Assembly: GCA_025210515.1 (NCBI GenBank)
Contig: JAOARM010000021.1
Coordinates: 1 to 51,775 of the forward strand
Length of the DNA: 51,775 nt
Source of the DNA: Vallitalea sp.
GTDB taxonomy: Bacteria; Bacillota; Clostridia; Lachnospirales; Vallitaleaceae
Direction: 5' to 3'
This document shows positions 24,506 through 33,744 of the stretch, one piece after another. Within the stretch, counting starts at the first letter, position 1; the number at the start of each line of letters is the position of its first letter. The position numbers and the translations under genes are program-made. Below the pieces are notes generated by a model. The model saw only the letters and a program-made list of their open reading frames with translations, had not been told where the DNA came from and ran no database searches.

Positions 24506-24949
24506 TCACTCCCTAGCTAATATTTTAACTTGATGTATGCCCTCATATCCTTCCATATTTGTAATCATTTGTCGAATATCTCCTGACGTAGGAAGTATCT
24601 CCATACTCAAGGTTATATTGGCAACACCATTAATTGGTATAGTTTGATGTATCGTTAGTATATTTGCCTTGTAATCGGCAATAATATTTAATACTCTTGA
24701 CAATAGTCCCGGTTCATCATCAAGTTTCAGAGCTACAGTTATTGCTCTTCCTCTTGAATTATCATAGAATGGAAATATTGTATCTTTATATTTATAAAAA
24801 GAGCTTCTACTAATTCCAACTGTATCTACAGCTTGTTGAATTGTTATAGCTTTTTCTTTTTCAATTAGTTTTTTTGCTTGTACAACTTTTAAAAAGACTT
24901 CTGGTAATGCCTTTCTTTTAATTATATAATAATTAGCTGTATCTGGCAT
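24506..24949 (-). CDS. ACT-domain regulatory protein (UPF0735/PheB-like)
   Basis: 147 residues. The N-terminal 70 or so are helical with an HTH-like stretch (TIQQAVDTVGISRSSFYKYK, about 36-55). The C-terminal half is an ACT domain (about 68-147) starting RAITVALKLDDEPGLLSRVLN. The same pairing is found in UPF0735 proteins. It leads the lysC operon and may be a ligand-sensing regulator or an allosteric partner for Hom; the latter is inference. AGGTGAT precedes the ATG. Confidence 0.9.
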   Translation of the reverse strand: MPDTANYYIIKRKALPEVFLKVVQAKKLIEKEKAITIQQAVDTVGISRSSFYKYKDTIFPFYDNSRGRAITVALKLDDEPGLLSRVLNIIADYKANILTIHQTIPINGVANITLSMEILPTSGDIRQMITNMEGYEGIHQVKILARE

Positions 24950-25003
24950 ATAATCATCACCTTTATTGTTTTTCCTTTAAAAACATTTGTATTTGTTAGG
25001 AAG

Positions 25004-25032
25004 ATTATAACATGTTTTATTGGAAAATTCAA
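25004..25032 (-). promoter_or_regulatory. sigma-A promoter of the aspartate-to-homoserine operon
   Basis: Minus-strand -35 TTGAAT (25027-25032), 17-bp spacer and perfect -10 TATAAT (25004-25009), about 55 bp before the ACT gene start. No T-box or lysine riboswitch can be recognised in this short leader. Confidence 0.7.
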
Positions 25033-25118
25033 GACCTTAATAAAAATTCTATCATAATAGACTTATGTTTTAAATGAATGAAACTCCAATAATTCCACCC
25101 CCAGCTATTGACAACTAG

Positions 25119-25163
25119 CAAAAAAAAAGAAATCTTGTGTTAAAAAACACAAAATTTCTCTTT
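25119..25163 (-). terminator. Terminator of the sugar ABC/ROK operon
   Basis: AGAAATTTTGTGTT / AACACAAGATTTCT with a T9 run on the minus strand, directly at the stop of the phosphodiester-glycosidase-like gene. Confidence 0.85.
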
Positions 25164-25164
25164 T

Positions 25165-27606
25165 TTATATTTCCATTATTAACATAGAGTTAACTGGTCT
25201 AGCCATTCCTGCCGTAGAAGATGGGGACGACCCTGGATAATTAAGTTCTATTAATTCTTTGTTCATTATTAGTGCAAGTAAAGATGATGCTCCTCCGTCT
25301 ACATTAACCATAAATTTAATATCTTTAAATTCTTTTAATGCAATGTCAGCCATCTCAACATAGTTAACACCTGCATTCTCTCTTGTTCTTCCAGAATAAA
25401 CAACTCCGAAGAATTTATTATCAGAAGTCATTCCAAAAGCTGTTCTTGGATGTCTTGATAACTCATGGATATTACTTTCTTGAGTCTGCATGGATAAAGG
25501 ACTTAACCAACCTTCTTCTTGTAAAATCTCATTTCCTATTTCTTTATTCTTAAATAAGTTAATGTTATCTTTAACTATAGTTAATCCTCCGCCAAATATC
25601 CATTTATAATCTTCGTTCATATCTTTATCAAGCTCTAGGGAATATGATAATTTATCTACATCATAATAACCATTTTCATTTTCTACTAGATGTTGTGATT
25701 TAACAAAATCGTTTCCTAACTTTTCATTAATTGATACAACTACTCCAACAGGAGGTACAATGACATTTCCTCTTCTCATAGAAATAATATATTCATTTAC
25801 AATAACTATATTATATCTATCATGTCCAACTTCTTTCTGGTAATCACTATAATTATCACATGTAGTTCCATTTGACAAATATGGAGTAAAAACTTTTACA
25901 TCTTTATTAGCTTCTGTATTAACACAATCTTCTTGCCAATTAAAAGTGAAATCATTAACATTGATTTTTCCACCTTTTAATTGTTTATTAAAAAATTGGA
26001 ATTTCCCATCCTCCGTAAGACCTATACATGCTTTATTATACAGAGGAAACGTTTCATTTATATGGTCATCACTTTTGTAGTATTTATAATCCATATGCCC
26101 ACTATTAAACTTAATCTGTTCTTCTTTACGATCTTTTCTTATATTGTTATAAAGTATACTAACTTTTGGTGTTAAGAAGAACATAAAGTTAAATAATAAG
26201 TAGTTATTATCTAGATTGTTTGTTTTGGCTATACTTCTAATATCATTAGAATCACTTTTATTTTTTTTGATTATAACTTCTGCTTGTGCCTTTCCATCTA
26301 AAATAATACCATCAATAGTAACACAGTTTTTATTTTCTTCTGGAATAGGATCAAATGAAGTTACTTTCATATTATCTAAATCATAATATCTTTTGAAATA
26401 ATTAACTTTATCTGATTTTTTATTAATGTATTCTACTAATCTTTTATCTTTTTTATTGATAAAATCTGAATAATTAACAACATCATAACAAGGCATTTTT
26501 TTCAAGTCTTGATTAGTATCTTCTGTAGAATATATATTAAAGAAATACTGTGGATATTTTCTGTAAAGCAAGTCTATATCCGTTAATTCGTCGTTATCAT
26601 AATTATTTTTCTTACATATTTGACTTAATTGATAAAAAGTTAATTTGCTTCTTTCATTATGGATAATATAATTGTATATATTAAAATTCTTAGGAATATA
26701 TACAATAGCATAATTATATATTCCGTCTAATAATAATGTTATTTCTCTTACTCTAAAAGATTCTATCTTAGTCATAACAATACTTTCAATATTAAAATCT
26801 TTTATACCCATTAATGCATGTTCTCCAAAACCTAAAGCAAAGATTTTATTTTCATTAATCAACTTTTCAATTTCATCAACATATTTACAGTCTAATTTTT
26901 CATAATCAAATCCATATTTTGAGCTAGAATCAATTAATATTTGTATTTTACTATCATCAATCAATTGATTGAAAGCGTCGTCTTTAATATTAATAAAATG
27001 TTCATATGACGCTATATTAAGATTTGGCTCTTTTTTTAATAGGATGAAGATTTTCTTGCCATTTAAACATAAATCTTTTATATAGTTTATTAGTACTGGT
27101 AATTGCTTATAGCTTTCTGGTACTATCAGTAAAGCCTCTTTTTCTTGAAGAAGCTGAATATATTTATCACTTTCATCAATCAAAGTGTTTTTCTCTATAT
27201 TATTATCATCATAAAAAATTAAGTCTGTTATATGGTTTACATCTTTATTATTTTCATTAATATACTTAATCTCTTCATTTATATCTGTTGTATAAGAACT
27301 ATTTTCTAGATATTTGGCTCTTAAACTAATAATATCATTGTAAAGTTCTTCATCTGATTTATCATCATGCTTTTCCATCTCATATATATAAGAATCAATT
27401 TCTTTTATATAAGTCTCATATGTATCTCTGTTAGATGAATTTAATTGCTCTTTCATCCAGTGATCTATAACAATTCTATTTTCATTAGTTACGTCAATAT
27501 ATATATCAGAAAACATTAGATGATAATAACTGTTATAACCTTTATTTAATTTTCTTTTTATACTACCATATTTATAGTTCGTATTTACTAATTTATTGAA
27601 ACACAT
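25165..27606 (-). CDS. Large cytoplasmic phosphodiester glycosidase (NAGPA-like) protein
   Basis: 813 residues with no signal peptide or membrane segment. The C-terminal part resembles the NAGPA domain (PF09992). HPRTAFG (719-725), YSGRT near 737 and VDGGASS (769-775) correspond to the conserved HPR and DGGGSS-type motifs of these enzymes, which cleave glycosyl-1-phosphodiester bonds. The N-terminal ~400 residues are Asn/Asp/Lys-rich and match nothing I know. AAAGGA precedes the ATG. As last gene of a sugar-ABC/ROK operon it may process an imported glycosyl phosphodiester. Substrate unknown. Confidence 0.8.
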   Translation of the reverse strand: MCFNKLVNTNYKYGSIKRKLNKGYNSYYHLMFSDIYIDVTNENRIVIDHWMKEQLNSSNRDTYETYIKEIDSYIYEMEKHDDKSDEELYNDIISLRAKYLENSSYTTDINEEIKYINENNKDVNHITDLIFYDDNNIEKNTLIDESDKYIQLLQEKEALLIVPESYKQLPVLINYIKDLCLNGKKIFILLKKEPNLNIASYEHFINIKDDAFNQLIDDSKIQILIDSSSKYGFDYEKLDCKYVDEIEKLINENKIFALGFGEHALMGIKDFNIESIVMTKIESFRVREITLLLDGIYNYAIVYIPKNFNIYNYIIHNERSKLTFYQLSQICKKNNYDNDELTDIDLLYRKYPQYFFNIYSTEDTNQDLKKMPCYDVVNYSDFINKKDKRLVEYINKKSDKVNYFKRYYDLDNMKVTSFDPIPEENKNCVTIDGIILDGKAQAEVIIKKNKSDSNDIRSIAKTNNLDNNYLLFNFMFFLTPKVSILYNNIRKDRKEEQIKFNSGHMDYKYYKSDDHINETFPLYNKACIGLTEDGKFQFFNKQLKGGKINVNDFTFNWQEDCVNTEANKDVKVFTPYLSNGTTCDNYSDYQKEVGHDRYNIVIVNEYIISMRRGNVIVPPVGVVVSINEKLGNDFVKSQHLVENENGYYDVDKLSYSLELDKDMNEDYKWIFGGGLTIVKDNINLFKNKEIGNEILQEEGWLSPLSMQTQESNIHELSRHPRTAFGMTSDNKFFGVVYSGRTRENAGVNYVEMADIALKEFKDIKFMVNVDGGASSLLALIMNKELIELNYPGSSPSSTAGMARPVNSMLIMEI

Positions 27607-27660
27607 AGTTATCTATCCTTTATGTTTTTTATATTCATTTTTAAATTATTAGTTCATATT

Positions 27661-28776
27661 TTATCTAAAATAATTTTCAATTGCTAATTGAGTACTTACG
27701 TTTTTTATATCATTAATATCTAATACGCTTAATCTTCTAAACGATACCCAACCTGGTATATTATCTTGTATTTCTGTTTTTATTTCATCATATAATATAC
27801 TGTTGAAATCATTAATAAGTCTACCTGTTAAAATTATTTCATCTAAATCAAGTAATACTATAACATTAGATAATAATTGCCCTGTTAACTTAGCTATTTC
27901 TATTAAGTGCTTCCTTATTTCTGCATTACCATTTTCAACTTCTTTTTTAATTGTTTCATAATCTAACTGGTACTTTTCTTTCAATGCTCCAATAGAAGCT
28001 TCAGTAGTTAAACAACCTAATCTACCGCATTTACATTTTTTAATATCTGTGTTTCTGTATATTCGTGTATGTCCAAACTCTCCTGATACATTATTAGTAC
28101 TAGATAACAATTCATCATTAAGTACGAATGATGCACCAATACCACTATCTAATTTTACTAGCATAAAATTCTTTGTTTTATTGTATCTATACTTTTCTAC
28201 AATTGCTGTTCCATTTACATCATTTTCTAGAAGAATTGGAATACCTAAGTACTCCAATTCTTCTTTAATATTAACATTATAAAGATTAAGATCAACGGCT
28301 TTAACAACAATTCCTTCATCTGCATTAACAATACCTTCAACAGTAATACCTATACCTTTTATATTATCTACATAATCAAAGCCATTTAGCATATGTTCAA
28401 TACTTTCTTTTAGTATATCAATTACATTTATGTCTTTTTCTATATCTTTCTTTGTTGATAATATAACTTTACCAGAAAAATCTGTTAGAATTGTCCTAAT
28501 GGAACGAACTGATATCTCTACTCCTATAACAAACATTCCAGATTCATTAATGGATAATGCCATAGGATTTCTGCCTAAAGCCTTTTTTTCTAATGTAACT
28601 TCATAAATCAGTTCTTCACTTAATAATTCTTTTGTAATATTAGTTACTGTCTGAGTAGACATATGTGTCATTTCTGCAATTTTAGCACGATATATGTTTT
28701 TTTCGGTGTATATTATTTTTAACACCTTTTTTTTGTTTTTCTGCTTCATGATATCAGGACTTGTCAGCTTTGCCAT
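27661..28776 (-). CDS. ROK-family transcriptional regulator
   Basis: 371 residues. An N-terminal winged HTH (about 14-70, containing KIIYTEKNIYRAKIAEMTHMSTQTVTNI) is followed by a ROK sugar-kinase-like domain (about 75-371). The ROK zinc motif is visible as GHTRIYRN...CKCGRLGCLTTE, with three Cys. ENDVNGTA near 180 corresponds to the kinase Asp motif. It probably represses the ABC operon in which it lies; the two 21-bp operators at the operon promoter are candidate binding sites. AAGGTG precedes the ATG. Confidence 0.92.
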   Translation of the reverse strand: MAKLTSPDIMKQKNKKKVLKIIYTEKNIYRAKIAEMTHMSTQTVTNITKELLSEELIYEVTLEKKALGRNPMALSINESGMFVIGVEISVRSIRTILTDFSGKVILSTKKDIEKDINVIDILKESIEHMLNGFDYVDNIKGIGITVEGIVNADEGIVVKAVDLNLYNVNIKEELEYLGIPILLENDVNGTAIVEKYRYNKTKNFMLVKLDSGIGASFVLNDELLSSTNNVSGEFGHTRIYRNTDIKKCKCGRLGCLTTEASIGALKEKYQLDYETIKKEVENGNAEIRKHLIEIAKLTGQLLSNVIVLLDLDEIILTGRLINDFNSILYDEIKTEIQDNIPGWVSFRRLSVLDINDIKNVSTQLAIENYFR

Positions 28777-28799
28777 TTCTTCACCTTCTATTATTATAA

Positions 28800-30083
28800 T
28801 TAGTTGCTAAATATATTTTTAGCTCCTTTAACTATTTCGTCCATTCCTTCTTCTGGAGTTAATGAACCGTAAGCTATTTTTTCAATTGTTGCAGCAATTA
28901 AATCAGATAACTTTGGATATTCTTCAATTGGTGGACGTGCAACACCATAAGCTAATGCTTTAGCTGCTTCAATGTAATGTGGATTTTCAATACCAAATTC
29001 TTGATATTTTTCGCTTTCTCTACCTGATACTGATACAGGTAAGTATCCAGATTTCATAGCCCAGCTAGCGTTTGTATCACCTGTAGTCATCCATTTAATG
29101 AAATCAAATGCTGCTTTTTCTTTCTTTTCATCATTATTGAATAAGAAGTAATGGTTTGATCCAAGACCTGTAGCTAATTTTTCTTTTCCTGGTAACATTG
29201 CTACTCCAACATTCATGTTATATTTTTTAATGTATGCATTAGCAGCTCCTTGAGTACCATAGATAATTGCTACATCTTTATCAATAAATGGATCTTGTCC
29301 TACTGTTAATGGTGCAACACCATCAGTAATGAATTTAGTATATGTTTGTAAAGCTTCTAAACCTTTTTCGTTATTAAAAGTAATTTCTTTATAATCTGGT
29401 GATAATAAATCTTGTCCATTTTGCCATAAGAAACATTCCCATGTCCAAGTTGTTCTTTCGTTAAGAGCTATTGGAAGCCAAATTCCTTTATGTTCGTCAT
29501 TTGTAAGTTTCTTAGCAACATCATATAATTCATCCCATGTAGTTGGAACTTCAGTAATTCCTGCTTCATCAAACATGTCTTTGTTATAAATCATGTATAA
29601 AGTTCCTGCTTCAATTGGTACTGAATAGATTTTTTCATCATATTTTCCAGCATTAAGTAATCCTTCTGGAATATCTTTTTTGTACTCTTCATCCATTAAT
29701 GTTTCTATTTCAACAAGTTTTCCTGAACTTTCAAGAACACCTGTCCAAGTTGGGTAACCCCATAACATATCTGGTAAAGTATCAGAGATAATAGCCGCTT
29801 GAACTTTTTGAAGCATTTCTCCACCAGCTGCTACGAATTTTGCATTAACCTTAACATTAGGGTTAGCTTTTTCGTATTCAGTAATGAATTCATCTAATAC
29901 TTCAGCTTTATCTGCTGAATAACCATGCCAGAATTCAAATGTTACTTTTTCATCTGCAGCTGTATCATTTTCTTGCGTATTGTTAGTATCAGTTTTTTTG
30001 TCATCTTCGTTTTTAGTACCACACCCAATAAATACTGTCATTGCTAATGATAATATTAGCATAATAGATATTAATTTTTTCAC
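28800..30083 (-). CDS. Sugar ABC transporter substrate-binding lipoprotein
   Basis: 427 residues. The lipoprotein signal ends at FIGC with Cys21 as the lipidation site, followed by a Glu/Asp/Lys/Thr-rich linker (22-50). The rest is a type 1 (family 1) solute-binding protein with a FEFWHGYSADKAEVLDEFITE start and the GTLYMIYNKDMFDEAG motif (about 160-175). The start codon is GTG at 30083, with GGAG about 7 nt upstream. It follows the two permease genes. Typical ligands are oligosaccharides; the specific one cannot be read from sequence. Confidence 0.93.
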   Translation of the reverse strand: MKKLISIMLILSLAMTVFIGCGTKNEDDKKTDTNNTQENDTAADEKVTFEFWHGYSADKAEVLDEFITEYEKANPNVKVNAKFVAAGGEMLQKVQAAIISDTLPDMLWGYPTWTGVLESSGKLVEIETLMDEEYKKDIPEGLLNAGKYDEKIYSVPIEAGTLYMIYNKDMFDEAGITEVPTTWDELYDVAKKLTNDEHKGIWLPIALNERTTWTWECFLWQNGQDLLSPDYKEITFNNEKGLEALQTYTKFITDGVAPLTVGQDPFIDKDVAIIYGTQGAANAYIKKYNMNVGVAMLPGKEKLATGLGSNHYFLFNNDEKKEKAAFDFIKWMTTGDTNASWAMKSGYLPVSVSGRESEKYQEFGIENPHYIEAAKALAYGVARPPIEEYPKLSDLIAATIEKIAYGSLTPEEGMDEIVKGAKNIFSN

Positions 30084-30115
30084 TTTAACATCTCCTTTTA
30101 ATTTTTTGTTTAAAT

Positions 30116-30934
30116 CTATTCTTTACTTCCAGAGAAAGCTATACTTTGAATTACTTTTTTCTGGAATACTAAGAATACTAAAATAACAGGTAACATTGTT
30201 AACGTTGTTCCAGCCATTAATGCTCCCCAATCAGTTTCAATAACATTTTGCTCTTTAAAATAAGCTAATCCTAATTGTAGAGTATATAATTTTGAGTCAC
30301 TTACAATAAGTAATGGCCAGAAATATTGATTCCATCCATATATAAATATTAAAATAATAGATGTTGATATAATTGGTTTAGATATTGGAAGTATAATTTT
30401 CCATATTATCTTCATAGTACTACAGCCATCAATCTGAGCTGCTTCTTCAATACTATTTGGTATTTGCATAAAAAATTGTCTAAGTAAAAATACAATAAGA
30501 GCACTCCATGAAAATGGAATAATAAGCCCATATATCGTATTTAATAATTTTAGATTTTTTAATATAACTATCATAGGTATCATAATTGTTTGAGCTGGTA
30601 ACATTAGTCCTGATAGAAGAAGTACAAATAGAATTTTTTTACCTCTAAACTCAAGTCTAGCAAATGCATAAGCAGTTAAAATTGATGTAAACAATTGTCC
30701 AATAATGATACATACTGTTACAGTTACACTATTACGAAAGAATGTAAAAAACGGAAATGACGTAACAGCTTTATGAAAATTTTCTACATATATTTTACTT
30801 GGTATCCATCGAATTGGAATTGCAAATATCTCTTCTGGAGTTTTAAGAGATGTTGATATCATCCAAAGAAAAGGTAATATCATAATTATTGCGCACAGAT
30901 ACAACACTATATGTTTAGTAACTTTTTTAATCAT
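30116..30934 (-). CDS. Carbohydrate ABC transporter permease (MalG-like)
   Basis: About 272 residues with six hydrophobic segments, the CUT1-type permease layout. The EAA loop is EEAAQIDGCSTMKIIWKIILP (about 190-210), which contacts the ATPase. I choose the ATG at 30934, 8 nt after AGG; a TTG at 30940 is also in frame. It follows the MalF-like gene with a gap of only nine bases. No ATPase gene is in the operon; a shared MsiK-type ATPase is the likely partner (inference). Confidence 0.93.
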   Translation of the reverse strand: MIKKVTKHIVLYLCAIIMILPFLWMISTSLKTPEEIFAIPIRWIPSKIYVENFHKAVTSFPFFTFFRNSVTVTVCIIIGQLFTSILTAYAFARLEFRGKKILFVLLLSGLMLPAQTIMIPMIVILKNLKLLNTIYGLIIPFSWSALIVFLLRQFFMQIPNSIEEAAQIDGCSTMKIIWKIILPISKPIISTSIILIFIYGWNQYFWPLLIVSDSKLYTLQLGLAYFKEQNVIETDWGALMAGTTLTMLPVILVFLVFQKKVIQSIAFSGSKE

Positions 30935-30943
30935 TATCAATAC

Positions 30944-31807
30944 CTACCTTTCTTCTAAGAACTTTCTCTGGATAACTGTAATTAAAGCAGTCATTAAAAA
31001 CAACACAAAAGCTATTACAGAAGCATATCCTAATTCAAACTGTTTAATACCTACCTTGTATAGGTAAGTAACTATCATTTCAGTCTTACCAATAGGTCCC
31101 CCATTTGTTGTAACTTTTACAATATCAAACACTTGGAATAAAGCATATATTGTAGATGAAACAGTTACAAAAAATATTGTTCCTTTTAACTGAGGTAAAG
31201 TAATTCGTAAGAATTTTTGAATGCTATTAGCTCCATCAATATCAGCAGCTTCATAAAGTGATTTTGGTATTGATAACAGTCCAGCAATAAAAATTACCAT
31301 ATTATAACCAACACTTTTCCATACTCCTATTACAACAAGAGTTCCCATTGCTAACTTAGGGTCTGCCATCCAATTTTGAGGTTTTATTGAAAATACACTC
31401 AACATGGAGTTAACTAAACCATATTTTCCAGGTAAGAAAATCCAAAGCCAAACAACACCTACAGCTACTAGCGATACAATATGTGGAAGAAAATAAATAC
31501 CTTTTAGTACTTCATATCCAAATATCTTATTATCTAGTATGTAACTAAGAACTAATGAAATACAAATACTAAGAGGTACTGTAATAACTGTGTATATACA
31601 AGTATTTTTCAAAGCATTTAAAAAGTTTGGATCACTAAATATTCTCACGTAGTTTTTCATACCTACAAAATCCATATTTGGTGCAAATCCATTCCATTTG
31701 AAAAATGTCAAATACACAGAAAATAGTAACGGAAATAAGAAAAATATTCCGAATAAGATGTAAGTTGGTGCTATTAATGCGTAAGCTATATTACTATTTT
31801 TTTTCAC
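30944..31807 (-). CDS. Carbohydrate ABC transporter permease (MalF-like)
   Basis: About 287 residues with six predicted helices. The EAA motif reads EAADIDGANSIQKFLRITLP (about 192-211). I choose GTG at 31807, because GGAGG lies 8 nt upstream of it. The in-frame ATG at 31822 has no RBS, and the GGAGG itself falls within its second codon. It is the first gene of the operon, starting about 40 bp after the predicted transcription start. Confidence 0.92.
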   Translation of the reverse strand: MKKNSNIAYALIAPTYILFGIFFLFPLLFSVYLTFFKWNGFAPNMDFVGMKNYVRIFSDPNFLNALKNTCIYTVITVPLSICISLVLSYILDNKIFGYEVLKGIYFLPHIVSLVAVGVVWLWIFLPGKYGLVNSMLSVFSIKPQNWMADPKLAMGTLVVIGVWKSVGYNMVIFIAGLLSIPKSLYEAADIDGANSIQKFLRITLPQLKGTIFFVTVSSTIYALFQVFDIVKVTTNGGPIGKTEMIVTYLYKVGIKQFELGYASVIAFVLFLMTALITVIQRKFLEER

Positions 31808-31828
31808 GGTTCTAACCTCCATTGCACA

Positions 31829-31849
31829 TTAATCAAATCATTTGATTAA
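31829..31849. promoter_or_regulatory. Operator O1 of the sugar ABC/ROK operon
   Basis: A perfect 21-bp palindrome, TTAATCAAAT-C-ATTTGATTAA. It covers the predicted transcription start just below the -10, where a bound repressor would block initiation. The near-identical O2 lies at 31886-31906. Confidence 0.8.
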
Positions 31850-31853
31850 ATGA

Positions 31854-31882
31854 ATTATAACACCTTTCTTTAGTAGTGTCAA
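31854..31882 (-). promoter_or_regulatory. sigma-A promoter of the sugar ABC/ROK operon
   Basis: Consensus minus-strand -35 TTGACA (31877-31882), 17-bp spacer, -10 TATAAT (31854-31859), between O1 and O2. Confidence 0.9.
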
Positions 31883-31885
31883 CCA

Positions 31886-31906
31886 TTATTCAAATGATTT
31901 GATTAA
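31886..31906. promoter_or_regulatory. Operator O2 of the sugar ABC/ROK operon
   Basis: TTATTCAAAT-G-ATTTGATTAA, one mismatch from O1, just upstream of the -35. Its centre is 57 bp from that of O1. The pair suggests dimer binding with possible looping or occlusion. Confidence 0.75.
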
Positions 31907-31989
31907 TTGTTTTTAGCACATATAACCATAATATTTAATTTTTTTTTAATATTATTATGCTATTAGTATATCCATAATACAATTAATAA

Positions 31990-32024
31990 TAAAAAAATCT
32001 TACATTTGTTAAAATGTAAGATTT
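31990..32024 (-). terminator. Terminator after cheW
   Basis: AAATCTTACATTT / AAATGTAAGATTT with a T-rich tail (TTTTTTTATT) on the minus strand, about 55 bp after the cheW stop. Confidence 0.85.
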
Positions 32025-32079
32025 CTCATTTCTATAAATTTAGTTTTCTAAGTTTTTTATAATTATATTAGATACGGTA

Positions 32080-32538
32080 TTATTCTTCTATTATTTTACC
32101 TAGCTCAATTTGTTCTTCTTCTGATATAATTAAATCAATATCAACAATAATAACCATTCTATTGTCAATTTTAGCTATACTTTTAATATATTTTCTATTA
32201 ATTCCTGTTACTATTTTAGGTGTCTCTTCAATATTTGCTTCATCAATATTTAATATTTCTTGTACTGAGTCAACTATAAAACCTATTTTCATTCCATTTG
32301 TTACTGTTACTATTATTTTTGTATTATCATCTGGCTCTTTTTCTTGCAAATTGAATTTTTTCCTTAAACAATATATAGGAAGCACGCCACCTCTTAAATT
32401 AATAATTCCTGTTATGTATTCAGGAGTATTAGGTACTTTCACTACCTCTTGATATTTCTCAATTGTTATAACCTTCATTATATCTAACCCATATTCCTCT
32501 TTATCAAGTTTAAATATAACCTGTTGCATTGTAGACAT
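32080..32538 (-). CDS. cheW: Chemotaxis coupling protein CheW
   Basis: CheW links chemoreceptors to the kinase CheA. The 152 residues show the CheW fold: FKLDKEEYGLDIMKV, the family hallmark PNTPEYITGIINLRGGVLPI (about 37-56) and DSVQEILNI. I choose the ATG at 32538 with AAGGAG 8 nt upstream, over an in-frame GTG at 32547. It stands alone without cheA in the window but follows prfB and secA on the same strand, 66 bp after prfB, and may be co-transcribed. The chemoreceptor at 44928 could use it. Confidence 0.9.
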   Translation of the reverse strand: MSTMQQVIFKLDKEEYGLDIMKVITIEKYQEVVKVPNTPEYITGIINLRGGVLPIYCLRKKFNLQEKEPDDNTKIIVTVTNGMKIGFIVDSVQEILNIDEANIEETPKIVTGINRKYIKSIAKIDNRMVIIVDIDLIISEEEQIELGKIIEE

Positions 32539-32604
32539 ATTCTCCACTCCTTCTTAATGTATTGTAGATATCTTATAGTTAGTAATTTAAAATATATAAT
32601 AATT

Positions 32605-33712
32605 TTATTTAGCTGCCAACCATTGTAGGTAAGAATTAATAAACGAATCTATTTTACCATCCATAATACTTTGCACATTACCAGATTCTTCATTTGTTCT
32701 ATGATCTTTAACCATACTATATGGATGCATAACATATGAGCGTATTTGACTACCCCAGCCAATTTCTTTAACTTCGCCTCTTATTCCTTCCATCTTTTCC
32801 ATTTGTTCTTGTCTTTTTAATTCATACAATTTAGCTTTCAGCATTTTTAAAGCTCTATCTTTATTTTTATGTTGAGAACGTTCATTCTGACATTGGACTA
32901 CTACCCCTGTAGGTATGTGTGTAATCCTTACTGCCGAATCAGTTTTATTAATATGCTGGCCTCCTGCACCACTTGCACGATATGTGTCAATTTTTAATTC
33001 ATCTGTATTAATTTCCATTTTAATATCATCATTTAGTTCTGGAATAACATCTAATGAAGCAAAAGATGTATGTCTTCTTCCTGATGAATCAAAAGGAGAT
33101 ATTCTTACTAATCGATGAACACCTTTCTCAGATTTCAAGTAACCGTAAGCATTATCACCATTTATTTGAATTGTTACAGATTTGGTACCTGCTTCTTCAC
33201 CATCTAAATAGTCTAATATTTCTATTTTATATCCTTTATTATCAGCCCATCTAGTATACATTCTAAGTAACATACTTACCCAATCACAAGACTCAGTTCC
33301 TCCAGCTCCTGCATGTAATGACACAATTGCATTATTATTATCATATTCTCCAGATAATAATGTTTTTGTTCTAAGTTCTTCATAATTTTTTATAAACAAC
33401 TTCAAAGAAGAAACTACTTCCAATATTATATCTTCTTCAGCTTCTTCTAATCCCATATCAATAAGTGTTTCTATATCTTCATACTCTTGTACTAGATTTT
33501 CATATTCTTGGATTTTATCTTTTAATCCTTTTATTTCTTTTAGGACTTTACCTGAATTCTCAGCATCATTCCAAAATTCTTCTGTAGCAACTTGAGCTTC
33601 CAGTTCTTCTAATTTATTTTTCACATTAGATAAGTCAAAGTGAAACACTCATTTCGTCTAATTTTTCCTTATATGATTGTAGCTCTATCTTACTCTGTTC
33701 TAGTTCTACCAT
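32605..33712 (-). CDS. prfB: Peptide chain release factor 2, with programmed +1 frameshift
   Basis: RF2 releases peptides at UGA and UAA. Translation starts at ATG 33712 (GAGGTG 5 nt upstream) and runs 25 codons to an in-frame TGA at 33635-33637 within CTTTGAC. A +1 slip there, as in most prfB genes, enters the main frame at ..[10 protein letters not shown] and gives 368 residues. RF2 motifs are SPF (stop-codon recognition) in [12 protein letters not shown] and GGQ in [13 protein letters not shown]. The ATG at 33648 in the main frame has no RBS. It follows secA by 32 bp. Confidence 0.95.
33634..33640 (-). other. Programmed +1 frameshift site of prfB (CTT TGA C)
   Basis: The minus strand reads CTTTGAC, where CTT TGA would terminate and slippage to TTT GAC continues. 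This autoregulates RF2: low RF2 favours slipping. Upstream the sequence is AGTGTTTCA where E. coli has the SD-like AGGGGGTAT, so the usual stimulator is not evident. Confidence 0.9.
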
Positions 33713-33744
33713 TTTATCACCTCAAATTATTATAATAGTGGTTA

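Noticed and set aside
24950..25164. Possible T-box or lysine riboswitch before the aspartate-pathway operon
   Set aside because: The leader after the promoter is only about 50 bp, and no T-box TGG motif or L-box blocks are visible.
32605..33648. prfB starting at ATG 33648
   Set aside because: This start lacks an RBS and ignores the upstream 25 codons ending in CTTTGAC, the standard RF2 frameshift.
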